From Leptospiraceae bacterium (GTDB lineage Bacteria > Spirochaetota > Leptospiria > Turneriellales > Turneriellaceae): DNA of 29,112 nt. The position numbers and the translations under genes are program-made. Positions within the stretch are counted from its first letter, which is position 1. Each line of letters starts with the position of its first letter. The DNA is taken from positions 1-29,112 of the forward strand of contig JAEUSA010000104.1 in NCBI GenBank assembly GCA_016788945.1, written 5' to 3'. The notes below the pieces were generated by a model, which was given only the letters and a program-made list of their open reading frames with translations, did not search any database and was not told where the DNA came from. Positions 8,204-15,529 of the stretch are shown here, one piece after another.

Positions 8204-9151
8204 ATGGCGCAATTTCCCTGGGAAAATCAGTTCATGGCGAGCGTTCCTGCTTTCGTCGCGGCGGGTATGGCTGAAGAACGTGCCCACTATCTGTTACAGG
8301 AATATATCCGCTTGGCGCATTCGACACCCATGCCGCCGGTACTCGATTTTTCGAAAGGTCTTGCGTCTGATGCCAGCCCTTATCTTGCGCGCGACCAGCA
8401 GATTCACGAATTGATGCTGGCGATTTTTGAACCCCTGCTCAGTCGTTTTGCGCTCGACGGTAAGGAAAATTTTCATCGTCTGTTACCGGCGCTCAAAACC
8501 TGCGGCGTGACATTGGTCGCCAATCATCTGAGTCACTTTGACGCGGCGGTCATCTATGCATTGCTCAATCGTGAGGCTGACCTCGCGCTCTATGCACGCG
8601 AGTTGTTTTTTATTGCCGGTCGGCTCGTGTTTACGTCGGATTTCAGTCGGGTAGCGGGTCGCATGTTTAATACGATGCTTGTGGCCTCACCGCGCGACAT
8701 CGAAGAGAATCCGGGTGTGCAACGCCAGCTTGCCCAACTCAACATTAGGTCGTTCAAAGAGGCCAAATCGCGGCAACGCAATGGACAGGCGCTCGTGCTT
8801 TATCCCGAAGGTACCCGCAGTCGTGATGCCCGCATGGGGCAATTCCACGCGGCGCTATATAACTATGTCGAGGGCACTGTGGTTCTGCCGGTTGCGCTGA
8901 CGGGGCCTGAAAAAATATTGCATGCCGAGGCATTCACGTTCGGCCTAACATCAGGGGCAATGAAAATCGGCGAACCGCTTTTCGTCGGTGCGGCAGATGA
9001 TTGCCCTGCGGGAATCACCCGCTTTGACAACGGTGCGCTACCTAAACATACACGCAAACAGCAGACGATGGATGCTTTGGGCAAAGCCGTTGCCGACCTG
9101 CTACCCGCAGCGATGCGCGGTTTTTATGCCGCCGACCGCGTAAACAATTGA
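8204..9151 (+). CDS. PlsC-like glycerol-phosphate acyltransferase family protein
   Basis: 315 residues. The acyltransferase block I NHLSHFD (His108 and Asp113, the HX4D catalytic pair) and block III YPEGTRSRD (200-208) place it in the PlsC/LPLAT family, which moves acyl chains onto glycerol-phosphate or related acceptors at the inner membrane face. An extra N-terminal segment of about 100 mostly helical residues precedes the first motif, which is more like GPAT/DHAPAT-type members than short PlsC. That may matter because ether lipids begin with DHAP acylation, but the sequence does not settle the substrate. The start at 8204 is the first ATG; ATG 8234 is possible. Its stop overlaps the TTG start of the next gene, suggesting coupling. 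Confidence 0.85.
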   Translation: MAQFPWENQFMASVPAFVAAGMAEERAHYLLQEYIRLAHSTPMPPVLDFSKGLASDASPYLARDQQIHELMLAIFEPLLSRFALDGKENFHRLLPALKTCGVTLVANHLSHFDAAVIYALLNREADLALYARELFFIAGRLVFTSDFSRVAGRMFNTMLVASPRDIEENPGVQRQLAQLNIRSFKEAKSRQRNGQALVLYPEGTRSRDARMGQFHAALYNYVEGTVVLPVALTGPEKILHAEAFTFGLTSGAMKIGEPLFVGAADDCPAGITRFDNGALPKHTRKQQTMDALGKAVADLLPAAMRGFYAADRVNN

Positions 9152-9876
9152 CGTGCAAAACCGCAACTGCATTCGCGGGTGTGGCACACAAAATTTTTCC
9201 GCACGGTTCCATTACTGAAGTAGCACCGGGCCTCTATCAGGTCGAAGGTTCGCTGCCGTTTCCTCTGAAGCGCAACATGACTTTGATAAAGCTCAAGAGC
9301 GGCGGATTGTTAATCTACAGCGCGGTGGCGCTCGACGACGCAGGCCTCGCCGAACTCGAAAAACTGGGTCGCCCCGAGGTGATCGTCGTGCCGCAACCAT
9401 TCCATACGATGGATCTCGCATTCTATAAGAACCGTTATCCTGATCTCAAAGTATGGGGAGCAAAAGCCGGGGAAATTTATCACGGTGTCAGCGTAGACGC
9501 GGATATTCTCAAGGCAATGAATGATCCGCGCATCAGTGCGACCCTCGTACCGGGTCTCAAGTTTCATGAGATCCATTTGCAGTTCGAAGTGCCTGGCGGC
9601 CATGCGCTCATCGTCTGTGATCTGTTTGCAGGGGACGATTGTTATGCGACAGGTTTTGGGGCCAAGCTGGCGAAGTTCATATTGGGTACCAGCAGCGGCG
9701 GCTTCGGTATCGCTAAGATCGTCAAATGGCGCCAGATCAGTGATCGCGCCAAGGTAAAAAAATACATTACCGACCTTGCGGAAGATGCTCAGTTGAAGCT
9801 GGTGCTGGTGTGCCATGGTGTACCGCTGCGCGAATCGGTTGCGACGCGGCTTTCTGAAGCGGCGGCGCAACTTTGA
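9148..9876 (+). CDS. DUF4336 family protein (metallo-beta-lactamase-like fold)
   Basis: 242 residues from a TTG at 9148 that overlaps the TGA of the acyltransferase gene (TTGA). An in-frame GTG at 9181 would remove 11 residues and is an equally plausible start. The pattern VAPGLYQVEGSLPFPL, then LLIYSAVALDDAGLAEL, then VVPQPFHTMDLAFYKNRYP matches DUF4336 proteins, which have a metallo-beta-lactamase-like shape. The usual HxHxDH metal site is absent and only isolated histidines remain, so hydrolase activity is doubtful. The tight junction with the PlsC-like gene hints at a role in lipid metabolism, but no function is established. Confidence 0.72.
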   Translation: MTCKTATAFAGVAHKIFPHGSITEVAPGLYQVEGSLPFPLKRNMTLIKLKSGGLLIYSAVALDDAGLAELEKLGRPEVIVVPQPFHTMDLAFYKNRYPDLKVWGAKAGEIYHGVSVDADILKAMNDPRISATLVPGLKFHEIHLQFEVPGGHALIVCDLFAGDDCYATGFGAKLAKFILGTSSGGFGIAKIVKWRQISDRAKVKKYITDLAEDAQLKLVLVCHGVPLRESVATRLSEAAAQL

Positions 9877-9916
9877 GATAGCCTTTACCGTCTGACGAAA
9901 TCGTAGATTGTCCCTT

Positions 9917-10723
9917 ATGGAGAGCGCCGCTACCCGTAGCGGCGCCTTGGCGGATACCCCACAGCTCAACAAACCCCGCATCGGTGTCGTGAACTACCTC
10001 AATGCTTATCCGCTTTGGGCCGCACTCGAAAATGATAATCGTATTGAGTTGGTACGCGGTGTGCCATCGTTTCTGGCCCGCGAACTCGAAGCCGATCGCC
10101 TCGATGCTGCGCTGATCTCGTCTGTCGAATACCTGCGCCACCGGGCACAATTTGTCTGCCATCCGGATTTATGCATTGCGGCCAGGAATGAATCCTATTC
10201 GATCAGGCTGTTCGCAGCCGAAGCAAGCCAACCTTTCGCCGAGCACGCAGGGACTTTGCGGCGCATCTTTACCGATGCGGCTTCGCGCAGCTCGGTGGCA
10301 CAGTTGTCGGTTATATTGCGCGAAATCGGTATCAGCGTTCCGTTTGAAGAGGTAAGCGATGCTGCCGATCGTATACCCCGTTTGGCAGCGGGTGAGGCAT
10401 TGCTCGCGATCGGTGATACCGCGCTGAACCATTTGCGGTATCCGTCATATGATATGCAGACGGAATATTACCGGCTGTTTCACCGCGGCTTTGTCTATGC
10501 ATTGTGGGTCTATGTGCCCCAAAAAGCGTCGCAATTGGCCCCGGTTTTGGCATCTGCCCATCGCGCGTATCTGGAGAATCGGGAACAATACCTGCACCGC
10601 GCCATTGAACGGTTTGCTTTTCCGGCGGATTTTACACGACACTACCTTACCGCAGTCATCGAACATGAACTGACTTCCGAACGGCTTGCCGATCTCGAGT
10701 TCTTTGGTAGCAAAAACATTTGA
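9917..10723 (+). CDS. mqnA: Chorismate dehydratase MqnA, futalosine menaquinone pathway
   Basis: 268 residues from the ATG at 9917 (an in-frame TTG at 9908 would add three). The MqnA signature is clear: RIGVVNYLNAYPL (21-33), RGVPSFLARELEADRLDAAL (47-66) and ISSVEYLR (67-74). MqnA removes water from chorismate to give 3-enolpyruvylbenzoate, the first step of the futalosine route to menaquinone, in the cytoplasm. The periplasmic-binding-protein-like fold is complete at the usual length. MqnD, the related later enzyme, has a different N-terminal pattern, so MqnA is preferred. No other mqn genes are present in the window. It sits 40 bases after the DUF4336 gene on the same strand and may share its transcript. 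Confidence 0.88.
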   Translation: MESAATRSGALADTPQLNKPRIGVVNYLNAYPLWAALENDNRIELVRGVPSFLARELEADRLDAALISSVEYLRHRAQFVCHPDLCIAARNESYSIRLFAAEASQPFAEHAGTLRRIFTDAASRSSVAQLSVILREIGISVPFEEVSDAADRIPRLAAGEALLAIGDTALNHLRYPSYDMQTEYYRLFHRGFVYALWVYVPQKASQLAPVLASAHRAYLENREQYLHRAIERFAFPADFTRHYLTAVIEHELTSERLADLEFFGSKNI

Positions 10724-10756
10724 CCCTGCGGTCTTACCATCAGAACCTGTACGCCC

Positions 10757-11374
10757 ATGGCACAAGGCAATCAAGAACAGGGCAAGAAGCCGTATTTCTG
10801 GCAGCGCAAGTATTTTATCGATAAGCGCTTTCAGAGCAAGTTCATACTCAAATATTCCATTGTCGTGGCCATCTCGGCAGGGCTCGTGCTCGGCGCTCTA
10901 TTTGCAGTGAAAAATAAGGCATACAATCTTCTGCCCGATAAAGCCTCAGTGTTGGCGCAGATGGATGTCGACCGGCATAAAACACTAAAAGAAGAAAAAG
11001 ACGGCAAATGGCAGATTGTCGCCGAAGGCGAGGGTGAAGAGTTTTTTCCACTTAAAGTGACCGGCGGCGGGTATAAGTTCTATAACGCGTTTGACCTGTA
11101 TCTTTGGCCGGTGATCGCCGTCACTCTGCTCAACATTATCATCATCATGATCTACAGTGTATTCTTCTCACATAAGGTCGCCGGCCCGGTGTTTAAGATC
11201 AAGAAAGTACTGAATCACTACCTTGCGACGGGTGAATATTCCGATATCAAGCTGAGACCGGGTGATAACTTCGACGATCTCGCGAGGCTTATTAATCACG
11301 CAATACACCGACACGAGCACAAACACAGTTACGACCGGCGGCATGAACCGGCAGAACTGGATAAAAAGCCATAA
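10757..11374 (+). CDS. Two-TM membrane protein with HAMP-like segment
   Basis: 205 residues. Membrane segments lie at about 30-50 and 115-137, flanking an extracytoplasmic loop of some 65 residues. They are followed by a HAMP-like linker (138-185: SHKVAGPVFKIKKVLNHYLATGEYSD, then a second amphipathic helix) with the conserved-type proline at 144. The protein ends in a His/Asp-rich polar tail (HAIHRHEHKHSYDRRHE) with no kinase, cyclase or chemotaxis output domain. The topology is that of a sensor without an effector, so it may act through a partner. The next gene begins immediately after its stop (TAAATG), so the two are surely co-translated. No clear ribosome site precedes the ATG at 10757. 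Confidence 0.75.
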   Translation: MAQGNQEQGKKPYFWQRKYFIDKRFQSKFILKYSIVVAISAGLVLGALFAVKNKAYNLLPDKASVLAQMDVDRHKTLKEEKDGKWQIVAEGEGEEFFPLKVTGGGYKFYNAFDLYLWPVIAVTLLNIIIIMIYSVFFSHKVAGPVFKIKKVLNHYLATGEYSDIKLRPGDNFDDLARLINHAIHRHEHKHSYDRRHEPAELDKKP

Positions 11375-12034
11375 ATGCGTATTCGCTCCTGCATACTGAC
11401 CACGCTGTTCATTGGCGGCGGCTTATATGCCGATTCGTCACGCCCGGAAATTCTCGACCGTATTCGCGACTATGATCTGAGGCACAGCGATTTGTTGGTA
11501 AAGATAGTCAAAGACCCTGAAACACTACGCTATGCCAAAGTGCGCGCCCTCGAAAAAATTTCGGTACTCTATCAACAATCGAAAACAGAAGGTGAACTGG
11601 TTGCGCAGCGCTACCTCGACGGCATAAATGCGGGGCTTGTGCATAAAAGCCCCGACGTCCGCGAAGCTGCGTGCGGCGCGGCAATTGTCTTTAAAGAGTC
11701 AGCTGTCGCGCAACCTATAGCGACGAGCGTCTCGAAAGCGCTAAAAGAAGAAAACCACCCGGTCGTTATCGCCGCCTGTGCGCATACACTGAGTGCCTAT
11801 ACAAAATTTCCCGATCTCGCTATACCGGCGCTGTTGGCGAAAATTGAGAAATACCTGACCGACTTTCAAGATTCATCAGACGACGAGAAAGCGCTGCGCG
11901 AGGTCTGCCATACGCTCGGTATTCTCAAGGCGCGTAAGTCATTTATTCCGCTGTTGAAACTACTGCAGTCGCGTTACGACGAAGACGTCAAGAGCGCCGC
12001 GCAAGAAGCGATACAGGCTATCAGGGTGCACTGA
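11375..12034 (+). CDS. Exported HEAT-repeat-like protein
   Basis: 219 residues. The N-terminus MRIRSCILTTLFIGGGLYA is a signal peptide with cleavage likely before DSSRPE. The mature protein is all-helical, with repeated helical pairs such as VREAACGAAIVFKE, VVIAACAHTLSAY and VKSAAQEAIQAI that fit HEAT/ARM repeats. Such repeats usually bind other proteins; no partner is evident. The ATG abuts the stop of the HAMP-like gene with no gap, which suggests the two act together, possibly as membrane sensor and periplasmic partner (inference). The 3' end overlaps the convergent gene by 14 bases. Confidence 0.78.
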   Translation: MRIRSCILTTLFIGGGLYADSSRPEILDRIRDYDLRHSDLLVKIVKDPETLRYAKVRALEKISVLYQQSKTEGELVAQRYLDGINAGLVHKSPDVREAACGAAIVFKESAVAQPIATSVSKALKEENHPVVIAACAHTLSAYTKFPDLAIPALLAKIEKYLTDFQDSSDDEKALREVCHTLGILKARKSFIPLLKLLQSRYDEDVKSAAQEAIQAIRVH

Positions 12035-12716
12035 CCCGCTCGTAAACGCGGTGCATGCGGTTTCGCCGCAGAATTGCTTCGGTCTTTTTTACCATGCGGT
12101 ACTGATTCCATTCGGCTTCGGTGAAATATTCAGCTTTGAGCGGCTTTTTGCCCGTGCAGAGTTTTGCATCCGCAAGAGCGAACATATGATTCCAAGTCGG
12201 TGTTGAAAAGCAAAACGGTTGCACCGGGTTTTTAACCGACTTCGGCAAATGTTTCACGGAAAACGCACGGGGATTATAATTTTCAGCGTCTTCATAAGCC
12301 AACAATTCGGGTTTACCCGCTTTACCGACGACCACTTCGATAAGTTCGATATCCGCCCTGCCAAACATAATATCTTTCAGGTGTAAGCCACCGGTATAAA
12401 TCAGGCGGCTCATCAGTGCGCCAAACCCGCTGTGCGGATTTTCTTCATCGGGGTAAAAGGGATGATAGGCGATGTAGGTATCTCCCGTAGCACTGCGCGC
12501 CATACGGTATAACAATCGCGTCGGAGAGCCGTACTTTTCATCACCGATAATAATGGGGGCAAGGTTTTGGGCCAGCGCATCATCGCGCACCGGGGTGAAG
12601 CCGGGCGTGCTGAAGTCTGTTTCTTTAATCGGCCTCAAGACCCAGAAAGTGACTACACCGGCGATAATCAGAAATATGATCAGTGCGCGCAGGCCGCGGT
12701 GTTTGAGACCCCGCAT
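12021..12716 (-). CDS. Membrane-anchored protein of unknown function
   Basis: 231 residues. One N-terminal hydrophobic segment (RALIIFLIIAGVVTFWVL, about 10-27) would anchor it with the bulk outside the cytoplasm. The soluble part has distinctive patches: NLAPIIIGDEKYGSP, YIAYHPFYPDEENPHSGFG and ADIELIEVVVGKAGKPELLAY. The spacing faintly recalls beta-sandwich Vps62/NPP1-like proteins, in which an acidic pair is followed by a valine-rich strand, but this is too weak to name. A good ribosome site (GGAG, 8 bases before ATG) supports the start. The gene begins two bases after the YceI gene stops, so it is the third gene of a rhomboid-like/YceI operon. Confidence 0.72.
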   Translation of the reverse strand: MRGLKHRGLRALIIFLIIAGVVTFWVLRPIKETDFSTPGFTPVRDDALAQNLAPIIIGDEKYGSPTRLLYRMARSATGDTYIAYHPFYPDEENPHSGFGALMSRLIYTGGLHLKDIMFGRADIELIEVVVGKAGKPELLAYEDAENYNPRAFSVKHLPKSVKNPVQPFCFSTPTWNHMFALADAKLCTGKKPLKAEYFTEAEWNQYRMVKKTEAILRRNRMHRVYERVSAP

Positions 12717-12718
12717 GA

Positions 12719-13291
12719 TTATTTCTCCGCTTTCTTTTTGAGTGCCACCCGGATGTCGATGCGCACAATCTTTTCGATCGGGTTGAGCGCACTGTTATAG
12801 GTAATGCCGAATTTTTCCCGGTCAATGAGCACGCTGCCGGTGAGAGAAAACGCATTCTCATTGCCTTCGCGGGTCAGCGTGAACTCGACATTTTGTGTGG
12901 TGCCGCGCAGTGTCAGTTCGCCGTGAACCTCGTATTTGGTCGCTTTGAGCGCATTGGCATTGTCCGGTTTGACTGTGCGAATGCGAAAGGTATGCTGCCG
13001 TATTTTGCCGCAGTCGAAGAAATCGGCGCTGCGCAGATGTTTGTCGCGCCGTTCATTGTCGGTGTCAATCGAGTTGCAATCGATCTCAAGATCGCCGACA
13101 ACGTGCAGCGTACCTGATATTTTACCCTTGAAGTGCCACTTGCGAAACAGGCCGTTGGCATTGACGACGCGTGATTTGGCGAGAAAACCTATCTGCGATT
13201 TGTCGTAATCGATTTCATACCAATGAGTGCGGCCCGCGGCGTGCAGCGCGGGGATTAACAATGTAAAAAGCGTGATCGTTATAGCCTTCAT
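12719..13291 (-). CDS. YceI family periplasmic protein
   Basis: 190 residues with a signal peptide (MKAITITLFTLLIPALHA). The mature domain is the YceI lipocalin-like barrel: WYEIDYDKSQIGFLAKS near the start, the conserved RRDKHLRSADFFD (81-93), then VHGELTLRGTTQNVEFTL and a final IDREKFGI. YceI proteins bind long isoprenoid or other amphipathic molecules in the periplasm; the ligand here is unknown. The start is supported by AAGAGG five bases before the ATG. It lies nine bases after the rhomboid-like gene and two before the anchored unknown gene, consistent with one operon. Confidence 0.88.
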   Translation of the reverse strand: MKAITITLFTLLIPALHAAGRTHWYEIDYDKSQIGFLAKSRVVNANGLFRKWHFKGKISGTLHVVGDLEIDCNSIDTDNERRDKHLRSADFFDCGKIRQHTFRIRTVKPDNANALKATKYEVHGELTLRGTTQNVEFTLTREGNENAFSLTGSVLIDREKFGITYNSALNPIEKIVRIDIRVALKKKAEK

Positions 13292-13300
13292 GTTTACCTC

Positions 13301-13939
13301 TTAACCGCGCCAGTTTCTGCGACGCAGGTAGTTGCGCAGTTCCTGAAAATGGTGTTGCCCAAAAAAAATAAAATAACTGCCAAAGACGGTCAGAATATAA
13401 CCCCGCAATAACCAGCCACCCATCGCGAAATCGTAAATGACAATTAGCAGATAAAACAGACCGAGCATCCAGATTCTGAGTGGAATAATGCCCATCAGAT
13501 GAATTTCTTCTTGCGGGTAATTGATCGCCACGGCGAAAACGAGCGAAAATTCAATATAAAGAAACGTAGTTAATGGATAGCCGGTAGCAAAAGAATATGC
13601 CAGAGAAAGTATCAGCCCCGAAAATAAATAGAGGGTCGTCTTGAATGGGCCCCAAGTCTGTTCCAGTATCTGCATGATCCAATAAAGGAACATTAGCGCG
13701 AAGACGATCCAGATGTCGACGGTCGGGGGTAGCGCGATAAAAGTCAGTGCCCGCCACACCTCGCCGCGGAGAAAAAGTTCGGGAATAAAGACAAATTTGA
13801 GTATCACGAGCGGGGCAAATTTCAGCGCAAGAAAGCCAACGCCCTGCAAAATTACGAGCATCATGCCGAGATTTTCAATGCCGAATCGATGGTAGCGTCG
13901 TTCGAGGTTATCGATAAATCGCGGAGTTTGAATTGACAT
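13301..13939 (-). CDS. Rhomboid/derlin-like membrane protein, apparently without protease residues
   Basis: 212 residues with five or six membrane segments. RGEVWRALTFIALPP (59-73) and LEQTWGPFKTTLYLFSG (92-108) match the conserved loop and second segment of rhomboid-superfamily proteins. The GxSG serine motif and the catalytic His in the last segments are not present, so it is probably a pseudoprotease or derlin-like protein that binds membrane substrates without cutting them. It leads the operon with the YceI protein and the anchored unknown protein. No good ribosome site precedes the ATG (13937-13939). The superfamily call rests on pattern, not on a search. Confidence 0.68.
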   Translation of the reverse strand: MSIQTPRFIDNLERRYHRFGIENLGMMLVILQGVGFLALKFAPLVILKFVFIPELFLRGEVWRALTFIALPPTVDIWIVFALMFLYWIMQILEQTWGPFKTTLYLFSGLILSLAYSFATGYPLTTFLYIEFSLVFAVAINYPQEEIHLMGIIPLRIWMLGLFYLLIVIYDFAMGGWLLRGYILTVFGSYFIFFGQHHFQELRNYLRRRNWRG

Positions 13940-14002
13940 AGCGGTTGTGACTCAAGGAAATGCTTTGTATCCGCGTTGCGGCGGACAGAAAAATTTATAT
14001 CC

Positions 14003-14752
14003 ATGCGCAGATACCTCAGCACTCTCACCCTTCTCATCGGCCTCGCCGGAGCTGGCGCGGCGCATGCTTCGCTGCCCGGCTATGAGCTTGCGGGCGTGCT
14101 GACGGGGGCGATCGGCATCGGTGCGACCGAAGTGTACAAGAAAGACATCGTACCCGATGAACCGCGCTGGAAAACCCCGCCCGCTCTCGACGCTTCAGTG
14201 CGCGACGGGTTGAAGTGGTCGAATACCAAAACCGCTGCAACGTTGAGTGACATCATGCTGTTCGGTATTATGCCGACCGCGGCTTTTCTTTCACCGCTCG
14301 CGACCAACCACAATTATGGCCGGGCTGCGCTGACGATCTCTGAGGCAGCGGTTGCAACCGGTGTCATCACGCAGATCGCCAAATTCTCATTCGCACGTGC
14401 GCGGCCCTATGCCTATTATGGCAACGACTACTCGAACCCCGACAGCAAGTTATCGTTCTTCAGTGGTCATTCGTCATACTCGTTTGCCCTGTCTGTCTCC
14501 AGCGCGATGCTGCTTGCCGAATCTTACCCGCGGTACAGTACCGCAATCTACAGCATTGCCATTCTGCTCGCGGCTTTTCCGGCATACCTGCGCATTGCCG
14601 CTGATAAACATTATTTCACCGACGTGTTGACCGGTGCTATTATCGGTTCGACGATTGCGTACGGCGTCGTCAGAATGCAAATTACGGCGAACTCGACCCA
14701 ATACGGCGATGAACGCCGGCTGCAGCTGCAAAAGGTATTTGTCTTGCAGTGA
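14003..14752 (+). CDS. PAP2 family phosphatase, exported
   Basis: 249 residues from the ATG at 14003, chosen because it begins a signal sequence (MRRYLSTLTLLIGLAGAGAAHA); an in-frame TTG at 13976 would add nine residues. All three PAP2 motifs are intact: KFSFARARP (Lys127, Arg134-Pro135), FFSGHSS (Ser154-Gly-His156) and RIAADKHYFTD (Arg197, nucleophile His203, Asp207). The family dephosphorylates lipid phosphates such as phosphatidate or undecaprenyl pyrophosphate, and the active site would face the periplasm. Several hydrophobic segments between the motifs agree with a membrane enzyme. The stop overlaps the next gene's GTG start (GTGA), so translation is coupled to a HEAT-repeat lipoprotein. 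Confidence 0.9.
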   Translation: MRRYLSTLTLLIGLAGAGAAHASLPGYELAGVLTGAIGIGATEVYKKDIVPDEPRWKTPPALDASVRDGLKWSNTKTAATLSDIMLFGIMPTAAFLSPLATNHNYGRAALTISEAAVATGVITQIAKFSFARARPYAYYGNDYSNPDSKLSFFSGHSSYSFALSVSSAMLLAESYPRYSTAIYSIAILLAAFPAYLRIAADKHYFTDVLTGAIIGSTIAYGVVRMQITANSTQYGDERRLQLQKVFVLQ

Positions 14753-15504
14753 AAATCCGCGCTGCCATTGTTTTCTGTCTTCTCACGCAGTTTTTGACTA
14801 CCTCGTGCAAGACGCCGCAGCACCCCGATGCGGCAGAGCCGGAGAAAATTGCTCTCGATACATTCAATACGCTCGACTGGCAGCGGCAGGCCGAATATCT
14901 CGAGACGATCACGCGTAAGAACCGGGTTCGCGAAGATAATGAGATTATTGCGGCGGCCATTACCGACGATGACAGTGCGGTCATCGTCGTTGCACTCGAT
15001 ACGATCTTGCGTCTCGAACTCGATGATTTTTTGCCGCAGGCGATCGGATTGTTGAACAGCGAAGACGTTATCACCCGCTGGAAAGCCTTGCTCGTCGTCG
15101 AAAGCCTGAATTCCGATGACGCCGTTTTGCCTTCGGTGGTAAAGTTGACCGGCGACAAAGAGTGGTTGGTGCGCGAGGCTGCCTACCGCACGCTGCGCAG
15201 GTTCAAGGCGGAGCGCAAGGCCAAGAATTATTTTTATACTGTCCTCTTTCATCTCAACGAAAAGAATCCGCAGGTGGTCGCCGAAATCTACCGGACTCTC
15301 GTCTGGTACGATGACGAGACCGCCTGGCCCTATATGATGAAGCGCAGTTACCATTGTAAATCTGCCTCAGAACTCATTTTGGTCATGCGCGAGCTCGCGC
15401 GTACCAAGACACGTGAGGCGCAAGTTAGACTCAAAACCCTGACCCGCAGCCAGAGCGTCATCGTGCGGCAAGAGGCCAATGAGTTGCTGCGCGAATATTT
15501 CTGA
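14749..15504 (+). CDS. HEAT-repeat lipoprotein
   Basis: 251 residues starting at GTG 14749, four bases inside the PAP2 gene. The N-terminus is a lipoprotein signal (AAIVFCLLTQFLTTSC, lipid-accepting Cys20). The remainder is helical repeats with typical HEAT spacing: VITRWKALLVVESL, EWLVREAAYRTLRRF, PQVVAEIYRTLVWYDDETA and VIVRQEANELLREY. HEAT solenoids are protein-binding scaffolds; the tight coupling to a PAP2 phosphatase suggests it may hold or regulate that enzyme at the membrane (inference). It resembles the exported HEAT protein at 11375 in design but no close sequence identity is visible. Confidence 0.8.
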   Translation: MKIRAAIVFCLLTQFLTTSCKTPQHPDAAEPEKIALDTFNTLDWQRQAEYLETITRKNRVREDNEIIAAAITDDDSAVIVVALDTILRLELDDFLPQAIGLLNSEDVITRWKALLVVESLNSDDAVLPSVVKLTGDKEWLVREAAYRTLRRFKAERKAKNYFYTVLFHLNEKNPQVVAEIYRTLVWYDDETAWPYMMKRSYHCKSASELILVMRELARTKTREAQVRLKTLTRSQSVIVRQEANELLREYF

Positions 15505-15529
15505 TTGACGCGGTGCACACAAGGCCTGA

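Noticed and set aside
9310..9981. 223-codon minus-strand open frame
   Set aside because: It is antisense to the DUF4336 gene and the start of mqnA; no recognisable domain.
14611..15354. 247-codon minus-strand open frame
   Set aside because: It is antisense to the PAP2 gene end and the HEAT lipoprotein; the + strand frames have signal sequences and overlapping start/stop structure.
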